A model generated the notes under the pieces. The model was not told where the DNA came from. It ran no database searches and saw nothing but the letters and a program-made list of their open reading frames with translations. From the NCBI GenBank assembly GCA_938030905.1, contig CALHIW010000104.1, positions 1-14,546 on the forward strand: DNA of 14,546 nucleotides, given 5' to 3'. The stretch is from Candidatus Methanomethylicia archaeon. Its GTDB lineage: Archaea; Thermoproteota; Methanomethylicia; CALHIW01. Positions 1 to 6,388 of the stretch are shown here, piece after piece. Each line of letters opens with the position of its first letter. The stretch's first letter is position 1. The translations under genes and the position numbers were made by a program.

Positions 1-210
1 ATACCATCACGATAACCCCATAATCAGCCCAACCTACCAACAATAGCATTAAAAGGAAAAACAATCAAACCCCACCAATCAAAAACAACAAACAAACCAT
101 AACTAAGAAAAACTTAAATAATCTAGAGATAAGTTCATAGAATAAACCTACTATAGGCTCTTATAAAATATGGCTAAGTTTAAGATTTTTCACTAATTTA
201 AATCATGATA
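1..210. other. Left-edge stretch with no firm gene; strong C-over-G skew
   Basis: No supportable ORF lies here. The first 110 or so bases of the plus strand are rich in A and C and have only a handful of G. On the minus strand the stretch is therefore G/T-rich and reads as short runs of hydrophobic codons in two frames, each broken by a stop. It could be the start or tail of a minus-strand membrane protein gene running off the left edge, or decayed sequence. Bases 110-210 are AT-rich and form the 3' flank of the minus-strand gene ending at 211. Confidence 0.3.
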
Positions 211-696
211 TTAGCGTTTATAGCCTATTTCTCTTAAGAACCTTTTTCTCTCCTCTTTCTCTTTCTCTCCCTCTATACCTTTAGATTTAAATCCATCAAT
301 AACTCCAATAACTCCTCTTCCATTTTCAGTTTCAGCAATTATAACTTCAACAGGATTTGCTGTTGCACAGTATATAGTACATACTTCTTGAATGTTTTTT
401 ATGGTATTTAGAACATTTATTGGGTATATGTTTCCAAGAATAATTATGAAGAAATGTCCAGAACTTACTGCTAAAGCATTTTTAATAGCTATATTTTCTA
501 GCTCAGGATCTGTTCCATCATGCCTTATAAGGCATGGTCCTGAAGATTCGCAGAATGCAACTCCAAATTTAGCTCCAGGTACTGATGTTACTATTGCCTC
601 ATAAATATCCTCAACAGTTTTAATAAAGTGGGACTGTCCAAGGATAACATTACATCCCTTGGGAAAATCTATTTTAACGGTTTTTATTTCAATCAT
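211..696 (-). CDS. Adenosine-specific kinase family protein (PF04008-like)
   Basis: A 161-residue protein recognised as the small archaeal/bacterial 'adenosine-specific kinase' family (known structurally from Pyrobaculum, which binds adenosine/AMP). Seen directly: an N-terminal FPKGCNVILGQSHFIKT block, the segment VPGAKFGVAFCESSGP near residues 40-54, a central RHDGTDPEL loop, and the glycine-rich ENGRGVIGVIDG segment near residues 123-134. The last 25 residues are a Lys/Glu-rich tail. Length is normal for the family. The ATG at 694-696 is preceded by GGGA and, about 28 bases upstream on the minus strand, an AT box (AAATATTT, 721-728), so the mRNA may be nearly leaderless. It is transcribed divergently from the cdv operon. 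The enzymatic label is inherited from the family and the physiological role is not settled. Confidence 0.85.
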   Translation of the reverse strand: MIEIKTVKIDFPKGCNVILGQSHFIKTVEDIYEAIVTSVPGAKFGVAFCESSGPCLIRHDGTDPELENIAIKNALAVSSGHFFIIILGNIYPINVLNTIKNIQEVCTIYCATANPVEVIIAETENGRGVIGVIDGFKSKGIEGEKEKEERKRFLREIGYKR

Positions 697-750
697 AATT
701 TCCCTAGTATTCAGCTCCTCAAATATTTTTCCACTAATTATCGAAGGCCG

Positions 751-790
751 CGAAACTATATAAAATCTGTAGAGTAATTGTATTGAGAGG
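751..790 (+). promoter_or_regulatory. BRE/TATA promoter of the cdv operon
   Basis: CGAAAC (751-756) followed by TATATAAAA (757-765) is a strong archaeal BRE/TATA pair. Transcription should start about 25 bases later, near 785-790, just before the GAGAGGT ribosome site and the ATG at 799. The same 100-base gap also carries the divergent promoter for the gene at 696. Confidence 0.65.
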
Positions 791-798
791 TACTCCCT

Positions 799-1446
799 AT
801 GTCTGAGAAGTTTATTAAGAAATGGGGTAGTGAACCTAGTAAATCAATACTTGAGAGAATTATAGAGACTGTTCATCCAGGTCCAGGTTTAAGAGAGAAG
901 CTTGCACAGACATTGTACAGGATTACTACATTAAAATATAGGCTTGAACAAGAATCATATAGGCTTCAACAACGTGATAAGGAGCTATTTAATAAATGTG
1001 TTGATGCATTATCCTCTAAAAAAGATGAGTTAAGAGCTAAAATCTATGCTACTGAATGTGCTGAAGTTAGAAAGGTTGCTTCTCTCATATTAAGAAGTCA
1101 GCTTGTACTTGAACAAGTTCATTTAAGACTTCAAACAATACAGGAGTTTGGAGATATTGCAGCTGTTATTGCTCCAGTAACTAAGGTTGTTGATGTAATT
1201 AGAGGTCAACTATCAGGAATTATGCCTCAGGTAAGCTATGAGCTTAGTGAGGTAAGTGAGGCGTTAAACTCAATAATGATTGATGCTGGGGTGGCCATTT
1301 CTGAAGGTATTGAGATAGAGGCTTCAAGTGAGGCGCAAAGTATTCTAAGCGAAGCATCAGTGATTGCTGAGCAAAGAGTGATGGAAAAGTTTCCTGAAAT
1401 ACCTGTTTCACAGACAATACTTGGAAGTGAGAAGACTAGAGGCTGA
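799..1446 (+). CDS. ESCRT-III (CdvB-type) paralogue without winged helix
   Basis: A 215-residue Snf7-like helical protein, homologous over its whole length to the CdvB encoded two genes downstream. Shared blocks include the LR(x)QLxLE..LRLQT helix, YATECAE(V/I)RK near residues 83-91, GxMPxxSxEL near 140-149, and the ASxIAEQRVxExFP run near 186-199. It ends shortly after a proline-containing FPEIPVS (residues 198-204), which resembles a MIM2 motif for docking the MIT domain of CdvC. It lacks the C-terminal winged helix that lets CdvB bind CdvA, so it corresponds to the CdvB1/B2/B3 type of Sulfolobus: a filament subunit remodelled by CdvC in cell division or vesicle formation. It is first in the operon, starting at ATG with GAGAGGT upstream. 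The following gene begins 5 bases after its stop. Confidence 0.88.
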   Translation: MSEKFIKKWGSEPSKSILERIIETVHPGPGLREKLAQTLYRITTLKYRLEQESYRLQQRDKELFNKCVDALSSKKDELRAKIYATECAEVRKVASLILRSQLVLEQVHLRLQTIQEFGDIAAVIAPVTKVVDVIRGQLSGIMPQVSYELSEVSEALNSIMIDAGVAISEGIEIEASSEAQSILSEASVIAEQRVMEKFPEIPVSQTILGSEKTRG

Positions 1447-1451
1447 TCTGA

Positions 1452-2126
1452 ATGTTGTTTGATAATATTAAGCATTTTCTATTAAAAACTATTAAGGACA
1501 GCTATGGAAGAGATGTTGGGCAACTTATATGTATAAATTCAAATACTAAGAATGAAGTTGTATCTCTTAAGCTTAAATTAAATGATAGAAGCTTTATTCA
1601 ATTTCCAATTAAACATTTTAAGCTTGAAGGTAGTCAGCTACTATTCCTGTATGATTGGATGATAGATTCCGAGGATTTAATTAAGGAATTTACATTATTA
1701 TCAAAAAGAATGGAGGTACTTGAAGGCCTTTTTAGCAAAGGTGAGATTTCGAGGGAGGTTTACGATGAGCTTAATAATGCCTTTTCAAAACAGTATAATA
1801 TCCTTAAGGAAAAGCAAGAAAGCCTTATTAGGGAGCTTTCCAGAAACCTTGAAGAAATAGGGAATAGTATTAAGGAGCTAAATATTGCTCTCGCGGTTAT
1901 TAAAATGCAGAGAATTCTGAAGGAAATTGATGAGGAAACGTTTAAAAATATAAGTCTAAATATTCAGACAGGCATTAATAAAGCCACAGCTGAGAAAAGA
2001 GATATTGAGCAGACAATTCAGAAAATAAAGAATCTATCAACTACTAAAACCATACAGCATCCAGTTACTGAGTCTAAGAAGGAAGAGAGAGTTGAACAAC
2101 CATTAACTGTCCAAGTAATTGATTAA
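1452..2126 (+). CDS. cdvA: Cell division protein CdvA
   Basis: A 224-residue protein with the CdvA layout. An N-terminal small beta domain of PRC-barrel type spans roughly residues 13-60 (contains DSYGRDVGQL and FIQFPIKHFKLEG). A long coiled coil follows (about 70-195, rich in E/K/L heptads), then a charged linker and a short hydrophobic tail, EQPLTVQVID, at the extreme C-terminus. In Sulfolobus the C-terminal peptide of CdvA (E3B) pairs with the winged helix of CdvB and recruits ESCRT-III to the membrane; the tail here sits in the right place and is strand-like (inference). The ATG follows the previous stop by 5 bases and the overlapping sequence GAGGCTGATCT serves as a ribosome site. Position before cdvB and cdvC is the classical crenarchaeal order. 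Confidence 0.85.
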   Translation: MLFDNIKHFLLKTIKDSYGRDVGQLICINSNTKNEVVSLKLKLNDRSFIQFPIKHFKLEGSQLLFLYDWMIDSEDLIKEFTLLSKRMEVLEGLFSKGEISREVYDELNNAFSKQYNILKEKQESLIRELSRNLEEIGNSIKELNIALAVIKMQRILKEIDEETFKNISLNIQTGINKATAEKRDIEQTIQKIKNLSTTKTIQHPVTESKKEERVEQPLTVQVID

Positions 2127-2142
2127 TAATGTGATGACCCCT

Positions 2143-2997
2143 ATGACAAAATGGATTAAGAATAACGGTTCAAGTAGATTTGAAAAGGTTAGTAGGAGAA
2201 TGCTTAGTAGGTTTAGGAGGGGTCAGTCATTAAAGGAAAAAATAGGTTTTGCCATTATAAGACTTAAATCACAGCTTGAAAAGCTTGAACAGACAGGATT
2301 TAAACTTGAGAGTAGAGATAAAGAAATGTTTCAGAAAGCCGTTAATGCAATTACAAGCAAGGATTTTGCACATGCAGTAATCTACGCTACTGAATGTGCT
2401 GAAATTAGGAAAATGGCTAAAATAGTTTTATCAACCCAGCTTGCTATTGAAAGAGTAATACTTAGACTACAGACTGTTGAAAGTCTAGGAGAGCTTATAG
2501 TAGCTATGGGTCCAGTTATAAGTGTTGTTAGACAGCTTAAGGATCAAATTATAGGTGTTATGCCTGAAATTTCTTTTGAGCTTGAAAACGTAAACTCTAT
2601 GCTTAGTGGTCTTGTAGTTGAAGCAGGATTATCTGATGTAAAATCTATTGAGGTAAACGTTGAAAATCCTGATGCAAAACGAATAATTGATGAAGCCAGT
2701 CTAATAGCTGAGCAGAGAGTAAATGAAAGATTTCCTTCACCTCCATCACTACCAATACTTGAAAAACAACGGGAGAAAATATTGGAGACTGAAGGTATAT
2801 TGCTAAATACTGTCGAACCTATGAACTCAAGTATTAGCGGGTCCATAATTATAGATGATAATTTGATAGAGTATATTAGAATGAGAGGCTCTCAAATAAG
2901 CATATCTGAATGTGCAAAGGAACTTGGAGTCTCTCCTGATGATGTTAGAAAGGCATTATTTAGACTTCATGAGTCTGGAAGAATTGAAATAAAGTAG
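2143..2997 (+). CDS. cdvB: ESCRT-III cell division protein CdvB (with winged helix)
   Basis: 284 residues from the ATG chosen here. Residues about 15-195 are the ESCRT-III helical core, with YATECAEIRK at 81-90 and PEISFELENVNSML at 141-154. A proline-rich FPSPPSLPI (197-205) matches a MIM2-type signal for the MIT domain of CdvC. After a linker, residues about 236-284 form a winged-helix domain (IDDNLIEYIRMRG ... CAKELGVSPDDVRKAL ... GRIEIK), as in CdvB, where it binds the tail of CdvA. Start choice: in-frame TTG 2119, GTG 2131 and ATG 2134 exist upstream, but only ATG 2143 has an SD-like GTGAT at sensible spacing. The earliest start would overlap cdvA by 8 bases. Confidence 0.88.
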   Translation: MTKWIKNNGSSRFEKVSRRMLSRFRRGQSLKEKIGFAIIRLKSQLEKLEQTGFKLESRDKEMFQKAVNAITSKDFAHAVIYATECAEIRKMAKIVLSTQLAIERVILRLQTVESLGELIVAMGPVISVVRQLKDQIIGVMPEISFELENVNSMLSGLVVEAGLSDVKSIEVNVENPDAKRIIDEASLIAEQRVNERFPSPPSLPILEKQREKILETEGILLNTVEPMNSSISGSIIIDDNLIEYIRMRGSQISISECAKELGVSPDDVRKALFRLHESGRIEIK

Positions 2998-3011
2998 ATT
3001 AGTGGAGGTAT

Positions 3012-4145
3012 ATGGCTGTGGAAGAGCTTGAGGCTATGGCTGCAAGATATGCTAAAGAAGCAATGCAGCTTGACAGTCAAGGCTCAAGAGGATTAGCTAT
3101 TCAAAAGTATCGTAGAGCTGTTGAGATACTATTAAAACTTGTTAATTTATATCCTAACACACCCCATGCAAGAATATATCTTGAAAGAGTTAAGCAGTAT
3201 CAGGATAGAATAAATGATCTTCAATCTCAAATATCCTCTCAAATACCTATTGAAAAAGCATCACCAGGTTCTGAGGCAAGATATGAGCAGCTTGTACTAA
3301 AAGAGAAGCCTAATGTAAAGTGGAGCGATGTCATTGATCTTGAGATTGTTAAGAGAGCATTACGTGAAGCCATAGTCTATCCTACACTACGTCCAGATCT
3401 ATTTCCTTTAGGTTGGCCTAGAGGAATACTATTATTCGGCCCCCCTGGATGCGGTAAAACATATATAGCTGCTGCAGCAGCAACGGAAATAGATGCCGTA
3501 TTCTATGTTGTTGATGCAGCAAGTATAATGTCTAAATGGCTTGGGGAATCCGAAAAGAATATTGCAATACTGTTTAATGATGCTAGAAAGATTGCAGAGA
3601 GTAATAGATCAGTAGTTATATTTATAGATGAAATAGATTCACTAACAAGTATAAGAATACAGGAGGTTGGAGGTGAGGTTAGAGCACGAAATCAGCTTCT
3701 TAAAGAGATGGATAGCATACATGATAAAAGTAAAAATTACCAAGTATATGTTGTAGGAGCAACCAATAAGCCATGGATTCTTGATGATCCATTTATTAGA
3801 AGATTTCAGAAAAGAATTTATGTACCATTACCCGACTATACGGCTAGACTTGCACTATTTAAATTATATACGAAAAACCTAAAGCTTAACCCAGATATTG
3901 ACTTTGAAGAGCTTGCAAAGAAATGTGATGGGTATTCTGCGGCTGACATAAGGGATATATGTCAAAGTGTGCAAATAAAGGTTGTAAGGGAATTCTTTGA
4001 GTCAAACAATGATATTAGTAAGGGTGAGCCACGCTTAATAAGAATGGATGACTTTCTTAGTGTTATAAGTGAAAGAAAACCTAGTGTTTCAAGAGAAATC
4101 ATTAAAGCTTATGAAAAATGGCTAGAACAATATGCTGCATTATAA
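3012..4145 (+). CDS. cdvC: Vps4-type AAA ATPase CdvC
   Basis: 377 residues. The N-terminal MIT domain (about 4-72) is a three-helix microtubule-interacting-and-transport module that binds proline motifs of ESCRT-III tails. The AAA module shows Walker A GPPGCGKT (143-150), the pore-loop region SKWLGESE (174-181), Walker B VVIFIDEID (201-209), sensor-1 ATN (250-252), arginine fingers at RR 263-264, and the lid segment GYSAADI (307-313). All catalytic residues are present, so it should be an active ATPase that pulls apart ESCRT-III polymers. It has a strong GGAGGT site (3004-3009) very close to ATG 3012; GTG 3018 would have more usual spacing. It is last in the operon and is followed by a T-run. 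Confidence 0.93.
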   Translation: MAVEELEAMAARYAKEAMQLDSQGSRGLAIQKYRRAVEILLKLVNLYPNTPHARIYLERVKQYQDRINDLQSQISSQIPIEKASPGSEARYEQLVLKEKPNVKWSDVIDLEIVKRALREAIVYPTLRPDLFPLGWPRGILLFGPPGCGKTYIAAAAATEIDAVFYVVDAASIMSKWLGESEKNIAILFNDARKIAESNRSVVIFIDEIDSLTSIRIQEVGGEVRARNQLLKEMDSIHDKSKNYQVYVVGATNKPWILDDPFIRRFQKRIYVPLPDYTARLALFKLYTKNLKLNPDIDFEELAKKCDGYSAADIRDICQSVQIKVVREFFESNNDISKGEPRLIRMDDFLSVISERKPSVSREIIKAYEKWLEQYAAL

Positions 4146-4160
4146 CTCTTTTTTAATATT
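4146..4160 (+). terminator. T-run terminator after cdvC
   Basis: Six T residues (4149-4154) lie directly after the cdvC stop codon, followed by further AT-rich sequence. Archaeal RNA polymerase ends at such oligo-T tracts without needing a hairpin, and none is seen. Confidence 0.45.
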
Positions 4161-4268
4161 TAAAAGGTAAATATGCTTAGTTTGGTAGCTTAAATAGCTA
4201 CTCTAAGAGTATAGAAACTTAATAAAATTCATCAATACACTATATAAATTCAATATAGCTTACTGAAT

Positions 4269-4689
4269 TTATAAATTATCTATTATGTTTTTTAACTTCT
4301 TATAGAAGACCCTCTTAAACCATATCATAGTAGTATCCTCATCATTCCAAAGAACTCATAACTCTCAGTATACTCATGATACATTGTAGTAATACCCCAT
4401 CTAATTAAGCCTTTAGAGCTAAGATACTTCAAAACTGCTTCTGAGATTGCTGACTAGTAAACAGTTTTGAATATGTTTAATCATATATTCATGTGGGTTC
4501 TGGCTTTCATTTTGGTCTGTATATGCTACATGTATTCCAGCAAAATCTTCATGCATATTCATAAACTCATCTCTGTTAAGTCCAAGTCTTAGCAAGCTTC
4601 AACTCTCCTAACAGTTTCTCCTTATAGCTAAAATAAGCCACTTCTTCCAGGGTAAAATAGTTAGATATCCTACCTCCTAAACGAAAAGT
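4269..4689 (-). pseudogene. Frameshifted remnant of an unknown protein gene
   Basis: The minus strand keeps long, natural-looking codon runs that hop between frames. Segment 1 (4689 to about 4597) reads LGGRISNYFTLEEVAYFSYK and on to GELK. A one-base slip near 4596 leads into segment 2, with LLRLGLNRDEFMNMHEDFAG and then DQNESQNPHEYMIKHIQN. A second slip near 4460 leads into segment 3 (EAVLKYLSSKGLIRWGITTM ... YEFF). A third, near 4350, leads into WNDEDTTMIWFKRVFYKKL, ending at TAA (plus 4269-4271). Joined, they give an acidic and aromatic-rich protein of roughly 135 residues. At least three frameshifts mean it is not functional as read. I do not recognise the family. Its 5' end abuts the promoter of the next plus-strand gene. 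Confidence 0.6.
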
Positions 4690-4700
4690 TTAAATTATAG
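4684..4700 (+). promoter_or_regulatory. TATA-type promoter for the Cys-rich protein gene
   Basis: AAAAG followed by TTTAAATTA (4689-4697) resembles a BRE/TATA element. Its predicted start of transcription lies near 4716-4720, next to the candidate TTG start at 4716. Confidence 0.4.
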
Positions 4701-4715
4701 TTTATTAATAGTTTC

Positions 4716-5057
4716 TTGAAATTATTACTGGGGGTTCGGGCTTTCTTGACATATAAGCATTGTATCCCTACATGTCCATTCTTTAGGTGTGGGAGAAAAG
4801 CTTTACTTACTAGTAGAAAATTAAGAAATCTAAAGGCTATGTGTTCATGGGCTGGAGATGAATGTAAAGGCCCACTATGTAACTATGCTTTTTGTGAGCG
4901 TAGATTAATGTTAACAGACGGCTTCTGTGGATTAGAGGAGCGTAGAGAGGAGAAACGTACAAAATCTCTTGAAGAAGAAGCTGAAGAATTAGGGCGAAGT
5001 CTTAAATCAGCTCAGGAAAAGCTTAAAAGATCCGGTATGAGAGAGCTTATGATTTAA
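4716..5057 (+). CDS. Small cysteine-rich protein, probable metal or Fe-S binder
   Basis: A 113-residue protein with eight cysteines in the first 71 residues (16, 20, 25, 43, 50, 55, 60, 71), arranged HCIPTCPFFRC, CSWAGDEC, CNYAFC and GFCGL. A strongly charged helical tail (about 72-108) follows. This spacing fits zinc or iron-sulphur ligands, but I cannot name the family; I believe similar CPFFRC proteins occur in other crenarchaea (recollection, unchecked). Start is uncertain: TTG 4716 is close to the predicted transcription start, while TTG 4746, just before TYKHC, would give 103 residues and begin nearer the conserved-looking part. The gene ends 47 bases before the next plus-strand gene, which has its own promoter. 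Confidence 0.7.
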   Translation: MKLLLGVRAFLTYKHCIPTCPFFRCGRKALLTSRKLRNLKAMCSWAGDECKGPLCNYAFCERRLMLTDGFCGLEERREEKRTKSLEEEAEELGRSLKSAQEKLKRSGMRELMI

Positions 5058-5061
5058 TTTT

Positions 5062-5077
5062 CCAAAACTATTTATAA
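5062..5077 (+). promoter_or_regulatory. BRE/TATA promoter of the dCTP-deaminase-like gene
   Basis: CCAAAAC followed by TATTTATAA (5069-5077) lies 28 to 36 bases before ATG 5105. No SD sequence precedes that ATG, which suggests a leaderless or nearly leaderless mRNA. Confidence 0.55.
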
Positions 5078-5104
5078 CCTAAAATGTAAGTAATTAGGAT
5101 TCCT

Positions 5105-5635
5105 ATGTGTATTATAGGTAGAAGTGAACTATTAAAATTAATATCTAAATATAGGTGTATACATCCATTTAATGAATTGCTAATGGATGGTGATGGCTAT
5201 GTTTTATCTGTTAAAGAGGATGTACTACTAAACTATCTTGAACATAAAAATATAGTATCACATGAAATAGTATTTACACCACCAAATTTAGTTGCCCACT
5301 TAACCGCAAAAAGTAAGTATGGAAGATTAGGTCTTTCATTTCTCAATGCTGCAAAGGTGCATAGTGGATTTGTAGGTAGACTTGCACTTGAACTTGTTAA
5401 CTTAAACAATACTAGAGAGCCTATAGTAATTAAAAGAGGTGATCCATTTATGCATATAGAGTTTATAACTAGACATGGTGATCCATCACCATATCTTGGC
5501 CCATATATGTTTCAATACATGAATGATGAAGAGGTTGAAATGTATATATCTATCCTCATAAAGAATTTTCCTGAATGCTTCAATGAGGAAAAGCTGAAAG
5601 AGCTTGCAAGAAATAGGGTTCTAAGAGATTTCTAA
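5105..5635 (+). CDS. dCTP deaminase/dUTPase-superfamily protein with altered motifs
   Basis: A 176-residue trimeric-dUTPase-fold protein. The alignable core is FTPPNLVAHLTAKSKYGRLG (residues about 57-76), then LNAAKVHSGFVGRLALELVN (about 79-98), then IVIKRGDPFMHIEF. These match the order in dCTP deaminase: the RSSLGRLGL block, the GFIDPGFRGRITLELSN block and the PGM-R-AQL block. The Glu of ALELVN, equivalent to the deaminase's catalytic Glu, is kept. However, RSS is KSK here, the IDPG segment is VHSG (Asp lost), and the usual N-terminal QPASxDLR motif is not evident. It may be a divergent enzyme of dCTP/dUTP turnover or a non-catalytic nucleotide-binding relative. Confidence 0.65.
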   Translation: MCIIGRSELLKLISKYRCIHPFNELLMDGDGYVLSVKEDVLLNYLEHKNIVSHEIVFTPPNLVAHLTAKSKYGRLGLSFLNAAKVHSGFVGRLALELVNLNNTREPIVIKRGDPFMHIEFITRHGDPSPYLGPYMFQYMNDEEVEMYISILIKNFPECFNEEKLKELARNRVLRDF

Positions 5636-5751
5636 ATATATAAATTAATCAACCATTTATTTAGCTATTAAGATAAGTTTATAAGTAAGTAGCTTATAAC
5701 GTATTAGACTGGTTGTAATGGAGATATCTATCTTCTTTACAATCAGTACTA

Positions 5752-5765
5752 ACCCATAAATGGGT
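5752..5765. repeat. Perfect 14-base dyad upstream of the TRAM gene
   Basis: ACCCAT-AA-ATGGGT is a perfect inverted repeat with a two-base centre. It covers the ATG at 5760 but lies 22 bases before the preferred start at 5787, so it could be an operator or a small RNA hairpin in the leader. Confidence 0.4.
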
Positions 5766-5773
5766 AGCCGTGA

Positions 5774-5781
5774 TGAGGTGA
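5774..5781 (+). promoter_or_regulatory. Ribosome binding site that decides the TRAM gene start
   Basis: TGAGGTGA is an eight-base match to the expected archaeal Shine-Dalgarno sequence. It sits 5 bases before TTG 5787 but within the ORF if ATG 5760 is used, so it argues for the TTG start. Confidence 0.6.
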
Positions 5782-5786
5782 GTATA

Positions 5787-6008
5787 TTGGAAAGTAAGAG
5801 AAGAAGTTTTGGAAAGTCGTTTCCACCAAAGCCAGTAGAGCAGGGGAAGGAATACGAAGTAGATATTAAGGAAGTAAGTCAACGTGGAGATGGTGTTGCT
5901 AGAGTGAAAGGATTTGTGGTATTTGTTCCTGGAACAAAACCTGGTGATCATGTTAAAGTTAGGATTACAAACGTTGCGAAAAGGTTTGCTGTTGGTGAAG
6001 TGATTTAG
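5787..6008 (+). CDS. Stand-alone TRAM-domain RNA-binding protein
   Basis: 73 residues from TTG 5787 (82 if ATG 5760 is used). A basic N-terminus (ESKRRSFGKSFPPKP) is followed by one TRAM domain covering the rest: EYEVDIKEVSQRGDGVARVK, then GFVVFVPGTKPGDHVKVRI and the closing strand KRFAVGEVI. TRAM is a small beta-barrel that binds RNA. In larger proteins it sits on tRNA/rRNA methyltransferases such as TrmA/RumA and MiaB, whereas archaea also have free single-domain versions thought to act as RNA chaperones, some cold-responsive. A TATA-like TTTATAAG near 5678 would give a leader of about 80 bases holding the dyad at 5752-5765, so regulation in the leader is possible. Convergent with the gene ending at 6048. 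Confidence 0.85.
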   Translation: MESKRRSFGKSFPPKPVEQGKEYEVDIKEVSQRGDGVARVKGFVVFVPGTKPGDHVKVRITNVAKRFAVGEVI

Positions 6009-6047
6009 TGAGATAGTTTAAGAGCTTAATAATATGTATACGTATTT

Positions 6048-6341
6048 TTATTTACTATTTTTTACCTTAACTACTGATAAAACATCATCAATTATCTTCT
6101 TCCTAACCATCTCCTCATAAACCCTCCATACACGTTTAACAGTAATATGTTTTATATTAAATCCCTCTTTACTGAGTTTATCAATAACTACTTCATAGAA
6201 TACTTGAGGTTCAACTAGAAAGCACCCATGAATTATACTTCTAATAGCATTCATTACATCTTTATTATGTGGATGTTTTTGCCTCATTTCAAATAAGTTA
6301 GTAATTTGTTTCCTATTAAGGAAGCCATCATACATCTTCAC
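6048..6341 (-). CDS. Conserved-looking hypothetical protein downstream of endA
   Basis: 97 residues from a GTG at 6341 (95 from the ATG two codons later). Family not recognised. It is predicted mostly alpha-helical, basic, with EMRQKHPHNKDVMNAIRSII and HGCFLVEPQVFYEVVIDKL in the middle and ITVKRVWRVYEEMVRKKIID near the end. The last part has the rhythm of a winged-helix recognition segment (known only by look). It is the third gene of the minus-strand run after the DUF47 protein and EndA, 47 bases below endA, and has a weak AT box (TTTATAA) just upstream, so it may be read through or have its own promoter. A link to tRNA processing is only a guess from position. Confidence 0.6.
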   Translation of the reverse strand: MKMYDGFLNRKQITNLFEMRQKHPHNKDVMNAIRSIIHGCFLVEPQVFYEVVIDKLSKEGFNIKHITVKRVWRVYEEMVRKKIIDDVLSVVKVKNSK

Positions 6342-6388
6342 TTTGAATTATAAATCCAAATGTGTATCTTAGAGTTTATTATTACTAG

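Noticed and set aside
236..280. CT-rich tract CTTTTTCTCTCC... as a possible terminator or simple repeat
   Set aside because: It is the antisense of the Lys/Glu-rich C-terminal tail of the kinase-family gene and is explained by coding.
392..604. Plus-strand 70-codon ORF inside the adenosine-specific-kinase gene
   Set aside because: It is antisense to a recognised protein family, has no promoter or ribosome site, and its translation resembles no protein pattern.
1236..1475. Minus-strand ORF across the end of the first ESCRT-III gene
   Set aside because: Antisense shadow of a conserved gene; serine/isoleucine-rich translation typical of reverse reading of helical coding sequence.
5770..5776. 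GTGATGA resembling a C/D-box guide RNA box C
   Set aside because: No box D (CTGA) follows at suitable distance, and the bases are explained by the Shine-Dalgarno sequence of the TRAM gene. The same applies to GTGATGA at 2131.
5694..5951. Minus-strand 85-codon ORF over the TRAM gene
   Set aside because: Antisense to a clear TRAM domain, with no start signals.
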